Shown here piece after piece: positions 27,035 to 35,977 of a stretch of 64,000 nt of DNA. The translations under genes and the position numbers were made by a program. Within the stretch, counting starts at the first letter, position 1; each line of letters opens with the position of its first letter. The DNA is from JAQWQB01 sp047636995 (GTDB lineage Bacteria > Bacteroidota > Bacteroidia > Flavobacteriales_D > Sanyastnellaceae), in the NCBI GenBank assembly GCA_047636995.1, contig JBLIGQ010000001.1, forward strand, positions 124,001 to 188,000. Reading direction: 5' to 3'. The notes under the pieces are model-generated. The model was not told the origin of the DNA. It did not search any database and was given only the letters and a program-made list of their open reading frames with translations.

Positions 27035-28320
27035 TTCTTATTGATAATGGCCGTTATAACACTTCGTCCACCTTCTGCGTCCATCCTGGTCCAAATAGGC
27101 CGCACTACTCCATTGTAAGCTGATATATTGTTGTAATCTCCAAAGAAAACACCTTCAAGAGGTGTAAACGGCGACTCACTAATACGCTCATTTAACCAAG
27201 TAAGACCACCATCTTTGCTGGATGCCAGATAGACATCTGTCTTGCCATCCTCATAGTTTCTTCGATCATAAAACACCGTGTACAAGACACCCGTTATGGG
27301 GTCTAACGTCATCCAAGTGAAAAACTGGTGGTTTCCTCGCTCATCATCATTAACCCGTTTAGGCTCTGACCAGGAATCACCTTCATCATCACTGAAACAA
27401 ACCCAAATATCGGTATCATCTATCCCATTTCTTTGGTCAGCCCAATTGATGTATATCCTTCCATGATGATCGCCACCTGTTTGATCACAGAGTGTAACTG
27501 GCATTCCATTCGCCCTTCCTAAGAAAGGGATATTATGATCCCAGCCCCCCACAATATCCGCTGCTTTCAGATCCTTAGCCAACCAAGTTTTACCATCGTC
27601 GCTACTTCTGTCAAACCAAATAGTATTCTCAAATGCCCAAGAAACATAGATGGTGTTTTTCGGCCCAGCAGCCGGAACGGCACCCTCAACTGTTAAGTCA
27701 CCATCTAGGCAATTTCCCGCATATTGATTCAATCTAACCGGCTCAGTCCACTTTTCACCTCTCTTATTCCCTTTACTAAAAAGAATATAGCTGGAATCAG
27801 CAGAAGCTTCGCTGTTATACAAATCGAATTCAGTCCAAGTTACATAGGTGCAGTTCCCATCAAGCGAACATGCGGCCCACTCTTTATCTTGATCTTTAGC
27901 TCCATTGAACCCAATCCCTTCCCCTTCACTCCATGTCACACCTTGATCTGTAGAGGCTTGAATCACAATTCGATCTAACAGTGATGGATCAGACCACCCT
28001 TTTCCAGCGGGGTCAGATAAATGAAGATAGTAGAACCCTCCCTTCGGCGAAGCCACAATACACGGGTCACCGAAAACACCAAACCTCGATTTGAGCGTTG
28101 CTATCGTCCATGTCATTCCTGAATCTGAAGAAGTGTAAACTTTATCTAAGATGGCGCCTGCAACCATATAGGCCGGATCCTTCTGGGAAACAGCAATTGA
28201 AGGTTCACATGGTGAAATACCCATTGACGTTCCTTGTTCAATCACACTGTTTATATAAACAGACTGACCAAAACAGGACAAACCGCAAATCACTCCGAAG
28301 AGCATTCCTACTAACTTCAT
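27031..28320 (-). CDS. Secreted sialidase-like (Asp-box/BNR) beta-propeller protein
   Basis: 429 residues, signal peptide about 1-18 ending C-F-G-Q. Five Asp-box-like motifs are seen: S-S-D-S-G-M-T-W, S-T-D-Q-G-V-T-W, S-S-D-D-G-K-T-W, F-S-D-D-E-G-D-S-W and S-S-K-D-G-G-L-T-W. They indicate a six-bladed propeller of the sialidase/exo-alpha-sialidase superfamily. The arginine triad of true sialidases was not located, so enzymatic activity is uncertain. No CTD sorting domain is seen. It lies 12 nt downstream of hemB on the same strand and may be the last gene of that run. Confidence 0.82.
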   Translation of the reverse strand: MKLVGMLFGVICGLSCFGQSVYINSVIEQGTSMGISPCEPSIAVSQKDPAYMVAGAILDKVYTSSDSGMTWTIATLKSRFGVFGDPCIVASPKGGFYYLHLSDPAGKGWSDPSLLDRIVIQASTDQGVTWSEGEGIGFNGAKDQDKEWAACSLDGNCTYVTWTEFDLYNSEASADSSYILFSKGNKRGEKWTEPVRLNQYAGNCLDGDLTVEGAVPAAGPKNTIYVSWAFENTIWFDRSSDDGKTWLAKDLKAADIVGGWDHNIPFLGRANGMPVTLCDQTGGDHHGRIYINWADQRNGIDDTDIWVCFSDDEGDSWSEPKRVNDDERGNHQFFTWMTLDPITGVLYTVFYDRRNYEDGKTDVYLASSKDGGLTWLNERISESPFTPLEGVFFGDYNNISAYNGVVRPIWTRMDAEGGRSVITAIINKN

Positions 28321-28332
28321 ACAATGTAAACC

Positions 28333-29319
28333 TTAAGATCTGTAAGTGTCACTTTTTATTAATTGTGCATACTCTTTAGCGAAGTAGGTCAGGATGCCGT
28401 CAGCTCCTGCTCTCCGAATGCTCATCAACATTTCTGGCATGGCCTTATCATAATCTAACCATCCATTTTGAGCTGCAGCTTTCAACATGGCATATTCACC
28501 GCTCACGTTGTAAGCTGTTATTGGCAATTCAGAATTCTCATTCAAGACATGAATAACATCTAAATAGCAAAGCGCTGGCTTCACCATTAAGTAGTCTGCA
28601 CCTTCATCAGCATCAAGCATTGCTTCGCGAATTGCTTCCCTCTTGTTTGCAGGATCCATCTGATACGCCTTCTTGTCTCCGCTCTTAGGAGCAGATTCCA
28701 ACGCATCACGAAAAGGACCATAAAATGCACTTGCATATTTCGCACAGTAAGACATAATTGCTGTATCAGAATAACCAGCATCATCCATGGCCACACGAAT
28801 GGCTTCAATTCGGCCATCCATCATATCAGACGGACCAATGATATCAATTCCTGCCTGAGCTTGGGCTACTGACATCCGCTGAAGAATTGGCAATGTTTCA
28901 TCATTTAAGATGATTCCGTTCTCTACCAAACCATCATGGCCGTCACTGCTGTATGGATCCATGGCTACATCACTCATCAAACTAGCTTCAGGGAAACGTT
29001 CTTTTACAGATCGGATTATGCGCAAATAAAAATTGTCATCTGCATAACTATACGATGCAACCTGATCTTTCAGATGCTCTTCCACAGCAGGAAACAAGAC
29101 AAAAGAGCGCAAGCCAAGCTCCATGCATTCATCAATCTCTTTCAACAAATGGTCTTCAGAAAACCTTGACAAACCAGGGAGCGAGCTAATAGGTATGTTT
29201 TTATTCGTTCCATCAAGAACGAAAAAAGGATAAATCAAATGCTCTAGCCCCAACCAGTTTTCACGAATCATGCTGCGAATAGCGGGCGTACGGCGATTTC
29301 TTCTTGGGCGACTCAGCAT
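28333..29319 (-). CDS. hemB: Porphobilinogen synthase (delta-aminolevulinate dehydratase)
   Basis: 328 residues. It condenses two 5-aminolevulinate molecules to porphobilinogen in heme synthesis. Schiff-base lysines lie in Y-C-A-K-Y-A-S and L-M-V-K-P-A-L. The metal site reads D-V-A-M-D-P-Y-S-S-D-G-H-D-G, with Asp where zinc enzymes have Cys; this is the Asp-rich, magnesium-type active site. The stop directly abuts the transcription unit of the Asp-box gene, and the upstream lipoprotein gene ends at the base before the hemB start. Confidence 0.97.
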   Translation of the reverse strand: MLSRPRRNRRTPAIRSMIRENWLGLEHLIYPFFVLDGTNKNIPISSLPGLSRFSEDHLLKEIDECMELGLRSFVLFPAVEEHLKDQVASYSYADDNFYLRIIRSVKERFPEASLMSDVAMDPYSSDGHDGLVENGIILNDETLPILQRMSVAQAQAGIDIIGPSDMMDGRIEAIRVAMDDAGYSDTAIMSYCAKYASAFYGPFRDALESAPKSGDKKAYQMDPANKREAIREAMLDADEGADYLMVKPALCYLDVIHVLNENSELPITAYNVSGEYAMLKAAAQNGWLDYDKAMPEMLMSIRRAGADGILTYFAKEYAQLIKSDTYRS

Positions 29320-29784
29320 TTATTCTACTATAATTGATTCAACTTCTGCCTTTAATTCTTCCAACAAGTTCTTCTGCTCTGTCTGAATCTCAAGGTGCTG
29401 GTCATCTGTTAACCCATCCATGATTGCATTTTTTGCATGATCGTGGTCGTGCTCTTCACCCTCAGCATGTGTATGCTCGTGTCCTGGAATTTCAACAATG
29501 CCTGTTTCTACAGAATGGAACTTCCCATGCAAATCATCCAATTTCATGCTCAGCCCTTCTAATTTTGAAGCCATTACTGAGTCTCCAGCGGCAGTGTACT
29601 CTTCCAATTTGGAAGCTACGTTATCTGTTTTAGAATGGATCAGATCTGCTAAGTCTCCAGACAACTGGATTACCTGCTCATGCACTTGTTCTGCTTGTTT
29701 CATTGTTTCACTCTTCTCTTGAATATCATCTCCACAAGAGGATAGAACGAATGCTGCTACTAGAATTGAAAAGATATATTTCAT
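29320..29784 (-). CDS. His-rich lipoprotein of unknown function
   Basis: 154 residues. Lipobox L-S-S-C at about residues 14-17 marks a lipoprotein. A heptad-like helical stretch covers about 25-95. Then comes a His/Glu/Asp-rich segment, G-H-E-H-T-H-A-E-G-E-E-H-D-H-D-H, at about residues 101-116, a likely Zn/Ni/Co-binding tract, and a C-terminal amphipathic helix. It is packed between yidD (5 nt gap) and hemB (0 nt gap), and a HupE-like gene lies just upstream. A metal-buffering role is plausible but unproven. Confidence 0.75.
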   Translation of the reverse strand: MKYIFSILVAAFVLSSCGDDIQEKSETMKQAEQVHEQVIQLSGDLADLIHSKTDNVASKLEEYTAAGDSVMASKLEGLSMKLDDLHGKFHSVETGIVEIPGHEHTHAEGEEHDHDHAKNAIMDGLTDDQHLEIQTEQKNLLEELKAEVESIIVE

Positions 29785-29789
29785 AGTGT

Positions 29790-30032
29790 TTAATTTTCTG
29801 CGTTTGTCTTTTTCTTAGGAACCGGATCATAACCAATTGTTCCCCACGGATGGCATTTACTTATTCGTTTGATGCCCAACCATATTCCTTTAAAAATCCC
29901 CCATTCATTAATGGCTTCAATTGAATATTGGGAACAAGTAGGCTGGTGTCTGCAATTCTGACCTAATAGCGGTGAAATAGCTGCTTGATAAATACGAATA
30001 GGGAAAATTGCAATCCACCGAATCCATTTCAT
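29790..30032 (-). CDS. yidD: Membrane protein insertion efficiency factor YidD
   Basis: 80 residues from the ATG at 30032; a longer frame to 30077 would run into the HupE-like gene. Conserved YidD residues are all present: P-I-R-I-Y-Q, C-R-H-Q-P-T-C-S-Q-Y and K-R-I-S-K-C-H-P-W-G. YidD sits at the cytoplasmic membrane face and assists YidC-mediated insertion. It is usually next to rpmH/rnpA/yidC; here rpmH is about 31 kb away. Confidence 0.95.
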   Translation of the reverse strand: MKWIRWIAIFPIRIYQAAISPLLGQNCRHQPTCSQYSIEAINEWGIFKGIWLGIKRISKCHPWGTIGYDPVPKKKTNAEN

Positions 30033-30064
30033 GTATACAAAGGTAACCGAACTCTTGTTATGAG

Positions 30065-30649
30065 CTACAAGGGCCAAGTTTCAATTGCGAGAAGAATAGA
30101 AATACCCGCAGTGAGTCCAGAAAGGAAAATAACCCATTCTCTCTGCACAATTCGCAAGAGTCCTGTAAACAAGAAAGTGAGCAAGATAAAAACCACTAGA
30201 ACAGCGAGCTGCCCAACTTCTACCCCGAGGTTAAAGAACAAGAGCGGCTCAACGATTGAATCAGCATCATCTACTATCATTCTAAAGTAACTAGAAAATC
30301 CAAGGCCATGAATTAACCCGAAAAACACTGCTATGAGATAACGCCATCCGTGGCCATTGACAGGCGTTTTCCATCTTTTCGCGTAGCGAAGATTTGTGAC
30401 ACTCGTAATGAGGATGGTTATTGGGATGAGAAATTCTACCCAACCTGATTGAATGTGAATGAGGTTTAGGCCAGCCAGAATCAACGTGAATGAATGTCCA
30501 ACCGTAAAGGCCGTGGCAATGAACACAACGCGCTTTACTTCTCTGTATTCGAAAATACAAACCAAAGCAATCAAATAGACTATGTGGTCATAGGCATTGA
30601 CATCAGTGATGTGCAAGATTCCATTTCTCAGGTACTCAATCCAAGTCAT
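30065..30649 (-). CDS. HupE/UreJ-2-like membrane protein
   Basis: 194 residues, about five to six transmembrane segments. G-I-L-H-I-T-D-V-N-A-Y-D-H and F-F-G-L-I-H-G-L-G-F-S-S hold conserved His residues, with L-L-F-F-N-L-G-V-E-V-G-Q further on; these match the HupE/UreJ_2 family. Characterised HupE/UreJ proteins move nickel or cobalt, but the UreJ_2 branch is mostly uncharacterised. It lies 32 nt upstream of yidD and a His-rich lipoprotein gene. Confidence 0.82.
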   Translation of the reverse strand: MTWIEYLRNGILHITDVNAYDHIVYLIALVCIFEYREVKRVVFIATAFTVGHSFTLILAGLNLIHIQSGWVEFLIPITILITSVTNLRYAKRWKTPVNGHGWRYLIAVFFGLIHGLGFSSYFRMIVDDADSIVEPLLFFNLGVEVGQLAVLVVFILLTFLFTGLLRIVQREWVIFLSGLTAGISILLAIETWPL

Positions 30650-30726
30650 GCCTCGAAAATACTTCGACTAGCGTTGAGCTGACGTGCGCTTCACATGAAT
30701 TTGGTCACATTCGAATGTTAACTCTC

Positions 30727-31251
30727 TCAGACAAGTTCCTTTGGCAGGAGGCGTGTGTATTCGCAGATTGTGAAACTGTAGGCATGGGAATCATCAACAG
30801 GGTATTCACCAATTATTTTTTTCGTCCATTTAGCCGTGTCAAATTTCGGATAGAAGACATCGGCGTCAAAGGTGCCGTGCACATGCGTAATGTACATTTT
30901 ATCTAGCAACCCTGCTTCTAGGGCTATCTTGTAGATCTGTCCGCCACCAATAATAAACGTTTCATCTTCACCCGCCTTTCTGCTGATTTCAATTCCATCT
31001 TTAATGGTGTTCACCACAGTAGCTCCTTCAGCCTGATAGTTCAGCTGACGTGTTACCACAATGTTTGGCCTTCCTTTGAGGGGCCTCCATTTGTGCGGAA
31101 TTGAATCGAAATTCATTCGTCCCATAATAACATGGTGGCCCAATGTTGTGTCACGGAAAAAGCGCATGTCTTTAGGTAAGTTCCAGATTAAGTCATTGTC
31201 TTTTCCAATGGCGTAATTCTCAGAAATGGCTGCGATGGCTGATACAATCAT
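30727..31251 (-). CDS. folA: Dihydrofolate reductase
   Basis: 174 residues. It reduces dihydrofolate to tetrahydrofolate with NADPH. Signatures: N-Y-A-I-G-K-D-N-D-L-I-W-N-L-P-K-D-M at the N-terminus, V-I-M-G-R near residue 42 and F-I-I-G-G-G-Q-I-Y at about 95-103. It starts 3 nt after thyA, forming the common thyA-folA pair in which FolA regenerates the dihydrofolate made by ThyA. Confidence 0.98.
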   Translation of the reverse strand: MIVSAIAAISENYAIGKDNDLIWNLPKDMRFFRDTTLGHHVIMGRMNFDSIPHKWRPLKGRPNIVVTRQLNYQAEGATVVNTIKDGIEISRKAGEDETFIIGGGQIYKIALEAGLLDKMYITHVHGTFDADVFYPKFDTAKWTKKIIGEYPVDDSHAYSFTICEYTRLLPKELV

Positions 31252-31254
31252 AAT

Positions 31255-32049
31255 TTATACAGAAACTGCTGCTTTAATGTGTGGATGGGGATCATAGTTC
31301 TGTAGTTCAAAATCTTCAAATTTGAAATCGAACACATCTTTCACCTTTGGATTCATGGCCAGGATCGGTAACGGTCTAAAATCACGTGTCAACTGCAATT
31401 TAGCCTGTTCAATGTGATTGTTATAAATATGGACATCACCAAAAGTGTGAACAAACTCCCCTACTTCATACCCGCACACTTGAGCAAGCATCATGGTAAG
31501 AAGCGCGTAAGAGGCAATATTGAATGGCACACCTAGGAAGGTATCAGCACTGCGCTGGTACAACTGGCAACTCAACTTGTTATCTGCCACATAAAATTGG
31601 AACAGACAATGGCAAGGTGGCAAAGCCATATCATCTATGAAGGAAGGATTCCAAGCACTTACAATGTGCCTTCTTGAGTCTGGCTTATTCTTCAGCTGGT
31701 CAATGAGCTTAACAATTTGATCTGTTGAAGAGCCGTCCGGATTAGGCCAGCTGCGCCATTGGTAACCATAGACAGGACCTAAGTTTCCTTCTTCATCTGC
31801 CCAATCATCCCAAATGCGAACCCCATTGTCTTTGAGGTACTGAATGTTCGTATCACCTTTCAAAAACCACAATAGTTCATGAATGATAGACCTCAAGTGC
31901 AACTTCTTTGTAGTCAATACAGGAAACCCATCTGCTAGATCAAATCGCATTTGGTAGCCAAAACAACTAATGGTTCCGGTTCCTGTTCGGTCTTCCTTCT
32001 TGGTTCCGTTCTCTAAAATGTGTCTAAGAAGATCATGGTATTGCTTCAT
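31255..32049 (-). CDS. thyA: Thymidylate synthase
   Basis: 264 residues from the ATG at 32049, the same length as the E. coli enzyme; an ATG three codons upstream is a less likely start. It methylates dUMP to dTMP using methylene-tetrahydrofolate. D-R-T-G-T-G-T near the N-terminus, the catalytic Cys in L-P-P-C-H-C-L-F-Q-F and R-S-A-D-T-F-L-G-V-P-F-N-I-A are seen. folA follows 3 nt downstream. Confidence 0.98.
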   Translation of the reverse strand: MKQYHDLLRHILENGTKKEDRTGTGTISCFGYQMRFDLADGFPVLTTKKLHLRSIIHELLWFLKGDTNIQYLKDNGVRIWDDWADEEGNLGPVYGYQWRSWPNPDGSSTDQIVKLIDQLKNKPDSRRHIVSAWNPSFIDDMALPPCHCLFQFYVADNKLSCQLYQRSADTFLGVPFNIASYALLTMMLAQVCGYEVGEFVHTFGDVHIYNNHIEQAKLQLTRDFRPLPILAMNPKVKDVFDFKFEDFELQNYDPHPHIKAAVSV

Positions 32050-32123
32050 TCCTGCCAATTTGAATGCAAGGTAACAAGCCTAATTGACCTACAGAACCGC
32101 TGTTGAGAAGTTCTGAAAATTTG

Positions 32124-33263
32124 CTATTCGCTAATGGCTTTCAAAGTCTGCTTCACGAATAGAACTTTGGCTTCCAATGCAGCCTTGTCATCTGCCAAAA
32201 TGGTTACATGTCCCATTTTACGGAATGGTTTTGTGGTTGTTTTCCCATAGAAATGGGGATAAACGCCATCTGTTGCCAGCAAAGCATTAAGTCCTTCGTA
32301 TTTCACGGGTCCAGTATGTCCTTCTTCGCCAACAATATTCACCATGGCGCCCATTCTCAATGTTTCAGTACTCCCCAGAGGCAGGTTCAAGATGCTTCTG
32401 AGGTGTTGTCCAAATTGGGACGTATAATTGGCCTCAATCGTATGGTGTCCACTATTATGTGTTCGCGGGGCAGCTTCATTGACCAGAATCTCTCCTTCTT
32501 TGGTCAAGAACAGCTCAACGGCAAGAATGCCTTCAAATTTGAGTGCATCAGCCACTTTCGTTGCTAATTCTTTCGCTTTTTCTGCAAGGGCATCTTCAAT
32601 TTCTGCTGGCGCGAAGAGGTAATCAACCAAATTCGCTCTAGGGTCAAAGACCAGCTCAACCACAGGAAACGTCTCACTTTGTCCATCAGCATTGCGGGCG
32701 ATGATTACAGAAAGCTCTTTCTCAATTGGAACAAGGTCTTCAATTAAGCACGGCCCTTCAAATGCCTTTTCTAGATCTGCGGCCGTTCTCAAAATCATTA
32801 CTCCTTTTCCGTCATAGCCACCAGTTCGCAGCTTGAGCACGGTGGGCAATGCCTCAACTGGACAATCTTTCCCGTTCTCTAACAAAGAGAAGTTAGAAGA
32901 GAGAATGCCATTATCTGCGTAGAACTGCTTCTGAATTCCTTTGTCTTTGATGATTTCAAGAGCGCGGGGATCAGGACATACCTTCACCCCTTTTTTCTGC
33001 AAGTCTTTGAGTGCTTGAACAGATACATCTTCAATTTCAATTGTAAGCACATCTTTATCTGCGCCAAACGCCATCACCGTGTCGTAATCTCTAAAATCAC
33101 CTTGCGTAAATGAATTTGCAAGTTCAGCACACGGGGCATCTGCTGCAGGGTCAAGGACATGAATTTTAACATCCAGGCTAGCGGCCTCTTGTATCAACAT
33201 TCTTCCTAATTGGCCTCCCCCGAGGATACCGAGTTTGATGTTATCTCCGTAAATCGCTTTCAT
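32124..33263 (-). CDS. purK: 5-(carboxyamino)imidazole ribonucleotide synthase
   Basis: 379 residues from the ATG at 33263. This ATP-grasp enzyme of purine synthesis carboxylates AIR. The N-terminus has G-I-L-G-G-G-Q-L-G-R-M, and the ATP-grasp core T-G-G-Y-D-G-K-G and N-E-A-A-P-R-T-H-N-S-G-H-H-T. Its start overlaps the stop of the phytanoyl-CoA dioxygenase-like gene by 4 nt (ATGA). Its partner purE is not in the window. Confidence 0.97.
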   Translation of the reverse strand: MKAIYGDNIKLGILGGGQLGRMLIQEAASLDVKIHVLDPAADAPCAELANSFTQGDFRDYDTVMAFGADKDVLTIEIEDVSVQALKDLQKKGVKVCPDPRALEIIKDKGIQKQFYADNGILSSNFSLLENGKDCPVEALPTVLKLRTGGYDGKGVMILRTAADLEKAFEGPCLIEDLVPIEKELSVIIARNADGQSETFPVVELVFDPRANLVDYLFAPAEIEDALAEKAKELATKVADALKFEGILAVELFLTKEGEILVNEAAPRTHNSGHHTIEANYTSQFGQHLRSILNLPLGSTETLRMGAMVNIVGEEGHTGPVKYEGLNALLATDGVYPHFYGKTTTKPFRKMGHVTILADDKAALEAKVLFVKQTLKAISE

Positions 33264-34231
33264 TCTTCTTTGTAATCTATCAGAGCTGGGCGTTGCGTTA
33301 ATTCGTGGTAACAAATTACTTCCGGTGAAAAATAGTGCACCACCATGCTCTTTCGTGTCAATTCAGGTTGATTCATCTTAACAGCTCCGTGTAATAAATT
33401 GGCATGCCAAATAAAGACGTCTCCTTTTTTAGGATTAAAAATGGCAGGTTCAGGCTGCTTTTCCTTTAAGAGCTTTTGAATGTGCTCTTCGTAATGCAAA
33501 TAAGCATCTTCACCTAACAGGTATTTAGACCCACCATGGTCAAAATTGCTGTTCAATACGTAAGGATATTTATGACTTCCTGGATAGTATTTTAAAGGGC
33601 CTTGATCTGGGCCAATGTCTTCAAGAGCGATCCACGCGGCGGTCAAATACCCCAGCGGATAAGAAGTCATGTGGATGCTATCAGAGTGTGTTCGTTGCTC
33701 ACTGCTCTTTGTGAAATTGATGCTTTGAAACGGCACCATTTTTTTCCCCGCTAAAAAATTCAGGGCATTCATGATTTCAGGATCATCAGCTATTTGCCCT
33801 AGTCGTTCTCCCTCTTTGTAGGCGAACATGATCTTCTTTCCCGAGTAGTTGAAATCAATTGCCCCGTTTGACATTAACGTGTCAACTTCAGCATTCACCT
33901 CATCTACAAAGTCATCAGAAAAATGCGATTTCAAGATCGCATACCCTCCGTTAATCCATGTTGCTTCTAGCGACGCTCGAATAGCTGGGGACAAATCCAT
34001 CCAACCCTCCATTTTAGTTAGGTCATTTGCAGTGTCACTCCATGGACGCTCATCTGGCAGGTGTTTGAAATCAGCACTTGATATTGGTGCATATACAGAT
34101 TTTTTGATGCCATACTGTTTGTACAAACGCCTATTTCTATTCAACTTAGATCCTTTAGACAAATTGAATAAATGATAGGCAGGCTTGAACCTTCTGAAAA
34201 AGCCCCAATATTTATCTGTTAATTTCGCCAT
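33260..34231 (-). CDS. Phytanoyl-CoA dioxygenase (PhyH)-family protein
   Basis: 323 residues from the ATG at 34231; a GTG two codons upstream is possible. Non-heme Fe(II)/2-oxoglutarate ligands appear as the H-S-D motif in R-T-H-S-D-S-I-H and the distal His in A-N-L-L-H-G-A, with Arg in T-R-K-S-M-V-V-H-Y for 2-oxoglutarate. P-G-S-H-K-Y-P is also typical. The substrate is unknown. On the minus strand an exact -7 box TATATTTG lies at 34237-34244, 5 nt from the start codon. Coupling to purK by a 4-nt overlap is odd for an oxygenase of this family. Confidence 0.88.
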   Translation of the reverse strand: MAKLTDKYWGFFRRFKPAYHLFNLSKGSKLNRNRRLYKQYGIKKSVYAPISSADFKHLPDERPWSDTANDLTKMEGWMDLSPAIRASLEATWINGGYAILKSHFSDDFVDEVNAEVDTLMSNGAIDFNYSGKKIMFAYKEGERLGQIADDPEIMNALNFLAGKKMVPFQSINFTKSSEQRTHSDSIHMTSYPLGYLTAAWIALEDIGPDQGPLKYYPGSHKYPYVLNSNFDHGGSKYLLGEDAYLHYEEHIQKLLKEKQPEPAIFNPKKGDVFIWHANLLHGAVKMNQPELTRKSMVVHYFSPEVICYHELTQRPALIDYKEE

Positions 34232-34322
34232 GAGCACAAATATAATCAGGTTTCTGAGGATTAGAACCCGTAAAAGCGGAATGATTTATGTGCATATTTG
34301 TTGAACTTGTAACTGTGATTAA

Positions 34323-34874
34323 ATGAAATCGATTCGCTTTATACTCCTTATCTTGACAGCTGTTTCTTTTTGTTCAACAGACGCTTTCGGCCAAGAAAAA
34401 GAAAAACCAACCGTGGAGGGTAACCGTTGGGTATTTGGAGGAAACATCTCAGCTCAGTTTGGAAACACCACTTTTCTTGGAGCAAATCCAACTGTGGGTT
34501 ATCGCTTAACAAATAGGCTTACAGCCGGTGCTGGAGGAATGTATTACTACTGGAAGCCAGGCACGTTTGAAGGAACCTCCATTTACGGCCCTACCCTATA
34601 CTCTAGAATAATGATTGCCAACAGCTTACTTTCTGAAGGGGACCGTCTTTTCGCACAGACCGACTTTTATTATCTAAATACACGGTCATTCAATTATTTC
34701 GCAGATCAGTTTGAGCGGACTTGGGTACCACAGTGGTTTGTAGGGGGAGGGTATTACGTGCAAGTTGGGAACAATGTGTTTCTTGGAGCTACTGTTCAAT
34801 ATGACCTAATCCAAGACCCGAATGCCTTTTTTAATTCTGTTTTCATCGGTGGAGGAATCTCTGTTGGCTTGTAA
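34323..34874 (+). CDS. Small outer-membrane beta-barrel protein (hypothetical)
   Basis: 183 residues. Signal peptide about 1-23 ending A-F-G-Q; the rest alternates hydrophobic and polar residues with many aromatic and glycine residues (G-A-G-G-M-Y-Y-Y-W, V-G-G-G-Y-Y-V) and ends in G-G-G-I-S-V-G-L, as in small OMP-beta-barrel proteins. No specific family recognised. It is divergent from the PhyH gene and 32 nt upstream of an MscS gene. Confidence 0.75.
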   Translation: MKSIRFILLILTAVSFCSTDAFGQEKEKPTVEGNRWVFGGNISAQFGNTTFLGANPTVGYRLTNRLTAGAGGMYYYWKPGTFEGTSIYGPTLYSRIMIANSLLSEGDRLFAQTDFYYLNTRSFNYFADQFERTWVPQWFVGGGYYVQVGNNVFLGATVQYDLIQDPNAFFNSVFIGGGISVGL

Positions 34875-34894
34875 TATTTTCACAAGAGGAAGAG

Positions 34895-34902
34895 TATCTT
34901 TA
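34895..34902 (+). promoter_or_regulatory. -7 box of the MscS gene, 4 nt before its start codon
   Basis: TATCTTTA matches TAnnTTTG at 7 of 8. TTG at 34869-34871 is 23 nt upstream. The GTG start codon is at 34907, so transcription would begin at or next to the start codon. Confidence 0.4.
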
Positions 34903-34906
34903 CGCA

Positions 34907-35977
34907 GTGAAAGAACTTATAGAAACAATTTTTCTCGGAAACTCAGTTGAAAACTGGCTCTTCGCTATTGCATTTACGGCAGGTGCAATTATCCTCGCGA
35001 AGATCATGTTTATCATCTTCAGTAAGACCTTCAAATCTGCCGCAGCAAGAACTGCGTCTCGTTTAGATGACATTCTTATAGACATGCTGGAGGAGCCCAT
35101 CATCTTCGCCATTCTGATCATAGGAATGTGGTGGGGTTATGATTACCTAACTTTTTCTGAGGGAGTGGAAACATGGATCCATCGAATTTTTAGAGTACTA
35201 ATTGCCATAAACATCACATGGCTTGTTGCACGCATTGTTGACGCCCTTTTAAAGGAATACCTCATCCCCTATGCAGAAAAGGCTGATTCCAATGTTGATC
35301 ACGTTATGCCTATCATCAGAAAAGGCATTAAAAGCATCATTTGGATTCTCGGCATTGTACTCGCTCTTAACAATGCGGGATATGATGTTGGTGCGCTATT
35401 AGCCGGAATTGGCATTGGAGGTATTGCCTTGGCTATGGCCGCAAAAGATTTCGTAGCGAATATATTCGGAGGCATTACCGTCTTTACAGACAAACCCTTC
35501 GCCCCAGGAGACCGAATTAAAATTGATGGCTTTGATGGTTTTGTTACTGAAATAGGCATTCGTTCAACTAGAATAAAAACATTAGACGGACGAATCGTCA
35601 CCGTTCCCAATAACAAGTTTACAGATAGCTTTGTAGAGAATGTCACTGCTGAACCTTCGCGAAAAATGCGCTTGACGCTAGGTTTAACCTATGACACCAC
35701 TCATCACCAAATTCGCGAAGCTCAAGAGTTAATAAAGAGCTTCGTTCTCAATCACCCCAGCATGGAAGACACCCATTACGTTTGGTTTGAAGGGTTTGGT
35801 GATTTCAGCTTGAACATCTCGCTCATCTACTACATCAAGCATGGAGAAGATTTATTCCAGGTACCAAATGATTTACACTTGTTAATTTTAGAAAAATTCA
35901 ATGCTGCCGGACTGGAATTTGCATTCCCAACGCAGACGGTTTATCATCAATCTTTAACAGCGCCCCAGGGCAAGTAA
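34907..35977 (+). CDS. Small-conductance mechanosensitive channel (MscS family)
   Basis: 356 residues, GTG start chosen because the next in-frame ATG is inside the first membrane region. Several N-terminal membrane segments are followed by the pore helix and beta domain: L-A-G-I-G-I-G-G-I-A-L-A-M-A-A-K-D, then F-V-A-N-I-F-G-G-I and D-R-I-K-I-D-G-F-D-G-F-V. MscS channels release osmolytes upon hypo-osmotic shock. The 3' end overlaps the opposing mtgA gene by 31 nt. Confidence 0.95.
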   Translation: MKELIETIFLGNSVENWLFAIAFTAGAIILAKIMFIIFSKTFKSAAARTASRLDDILIDMLEEPIIFAILIIGMWWGYDYLTFSEGVETWIHRIFRVLIAINITWLVARIVDALLKEYLIPYAEKADSNVDHVMPIIRKGIKSIIWILGIVLALNNAGYDVGALLAGIGIGGIALAMAAKDFVANIFGGITVFTDKPFAPGDRIKIDGFDGFVTEIGIRSTRIKTLDGRIVTVPNNKFTDSFVENVTAEPSRKMRLTLGLTYDTTHHQIREAQELIKSFVLNHPSMEDTHYVWFEGFGDFSLNISLIYYIKHGEDLFQVPNDLHLLILEKFNAAGLEFAFPTQTVYHQSLTAPQGK

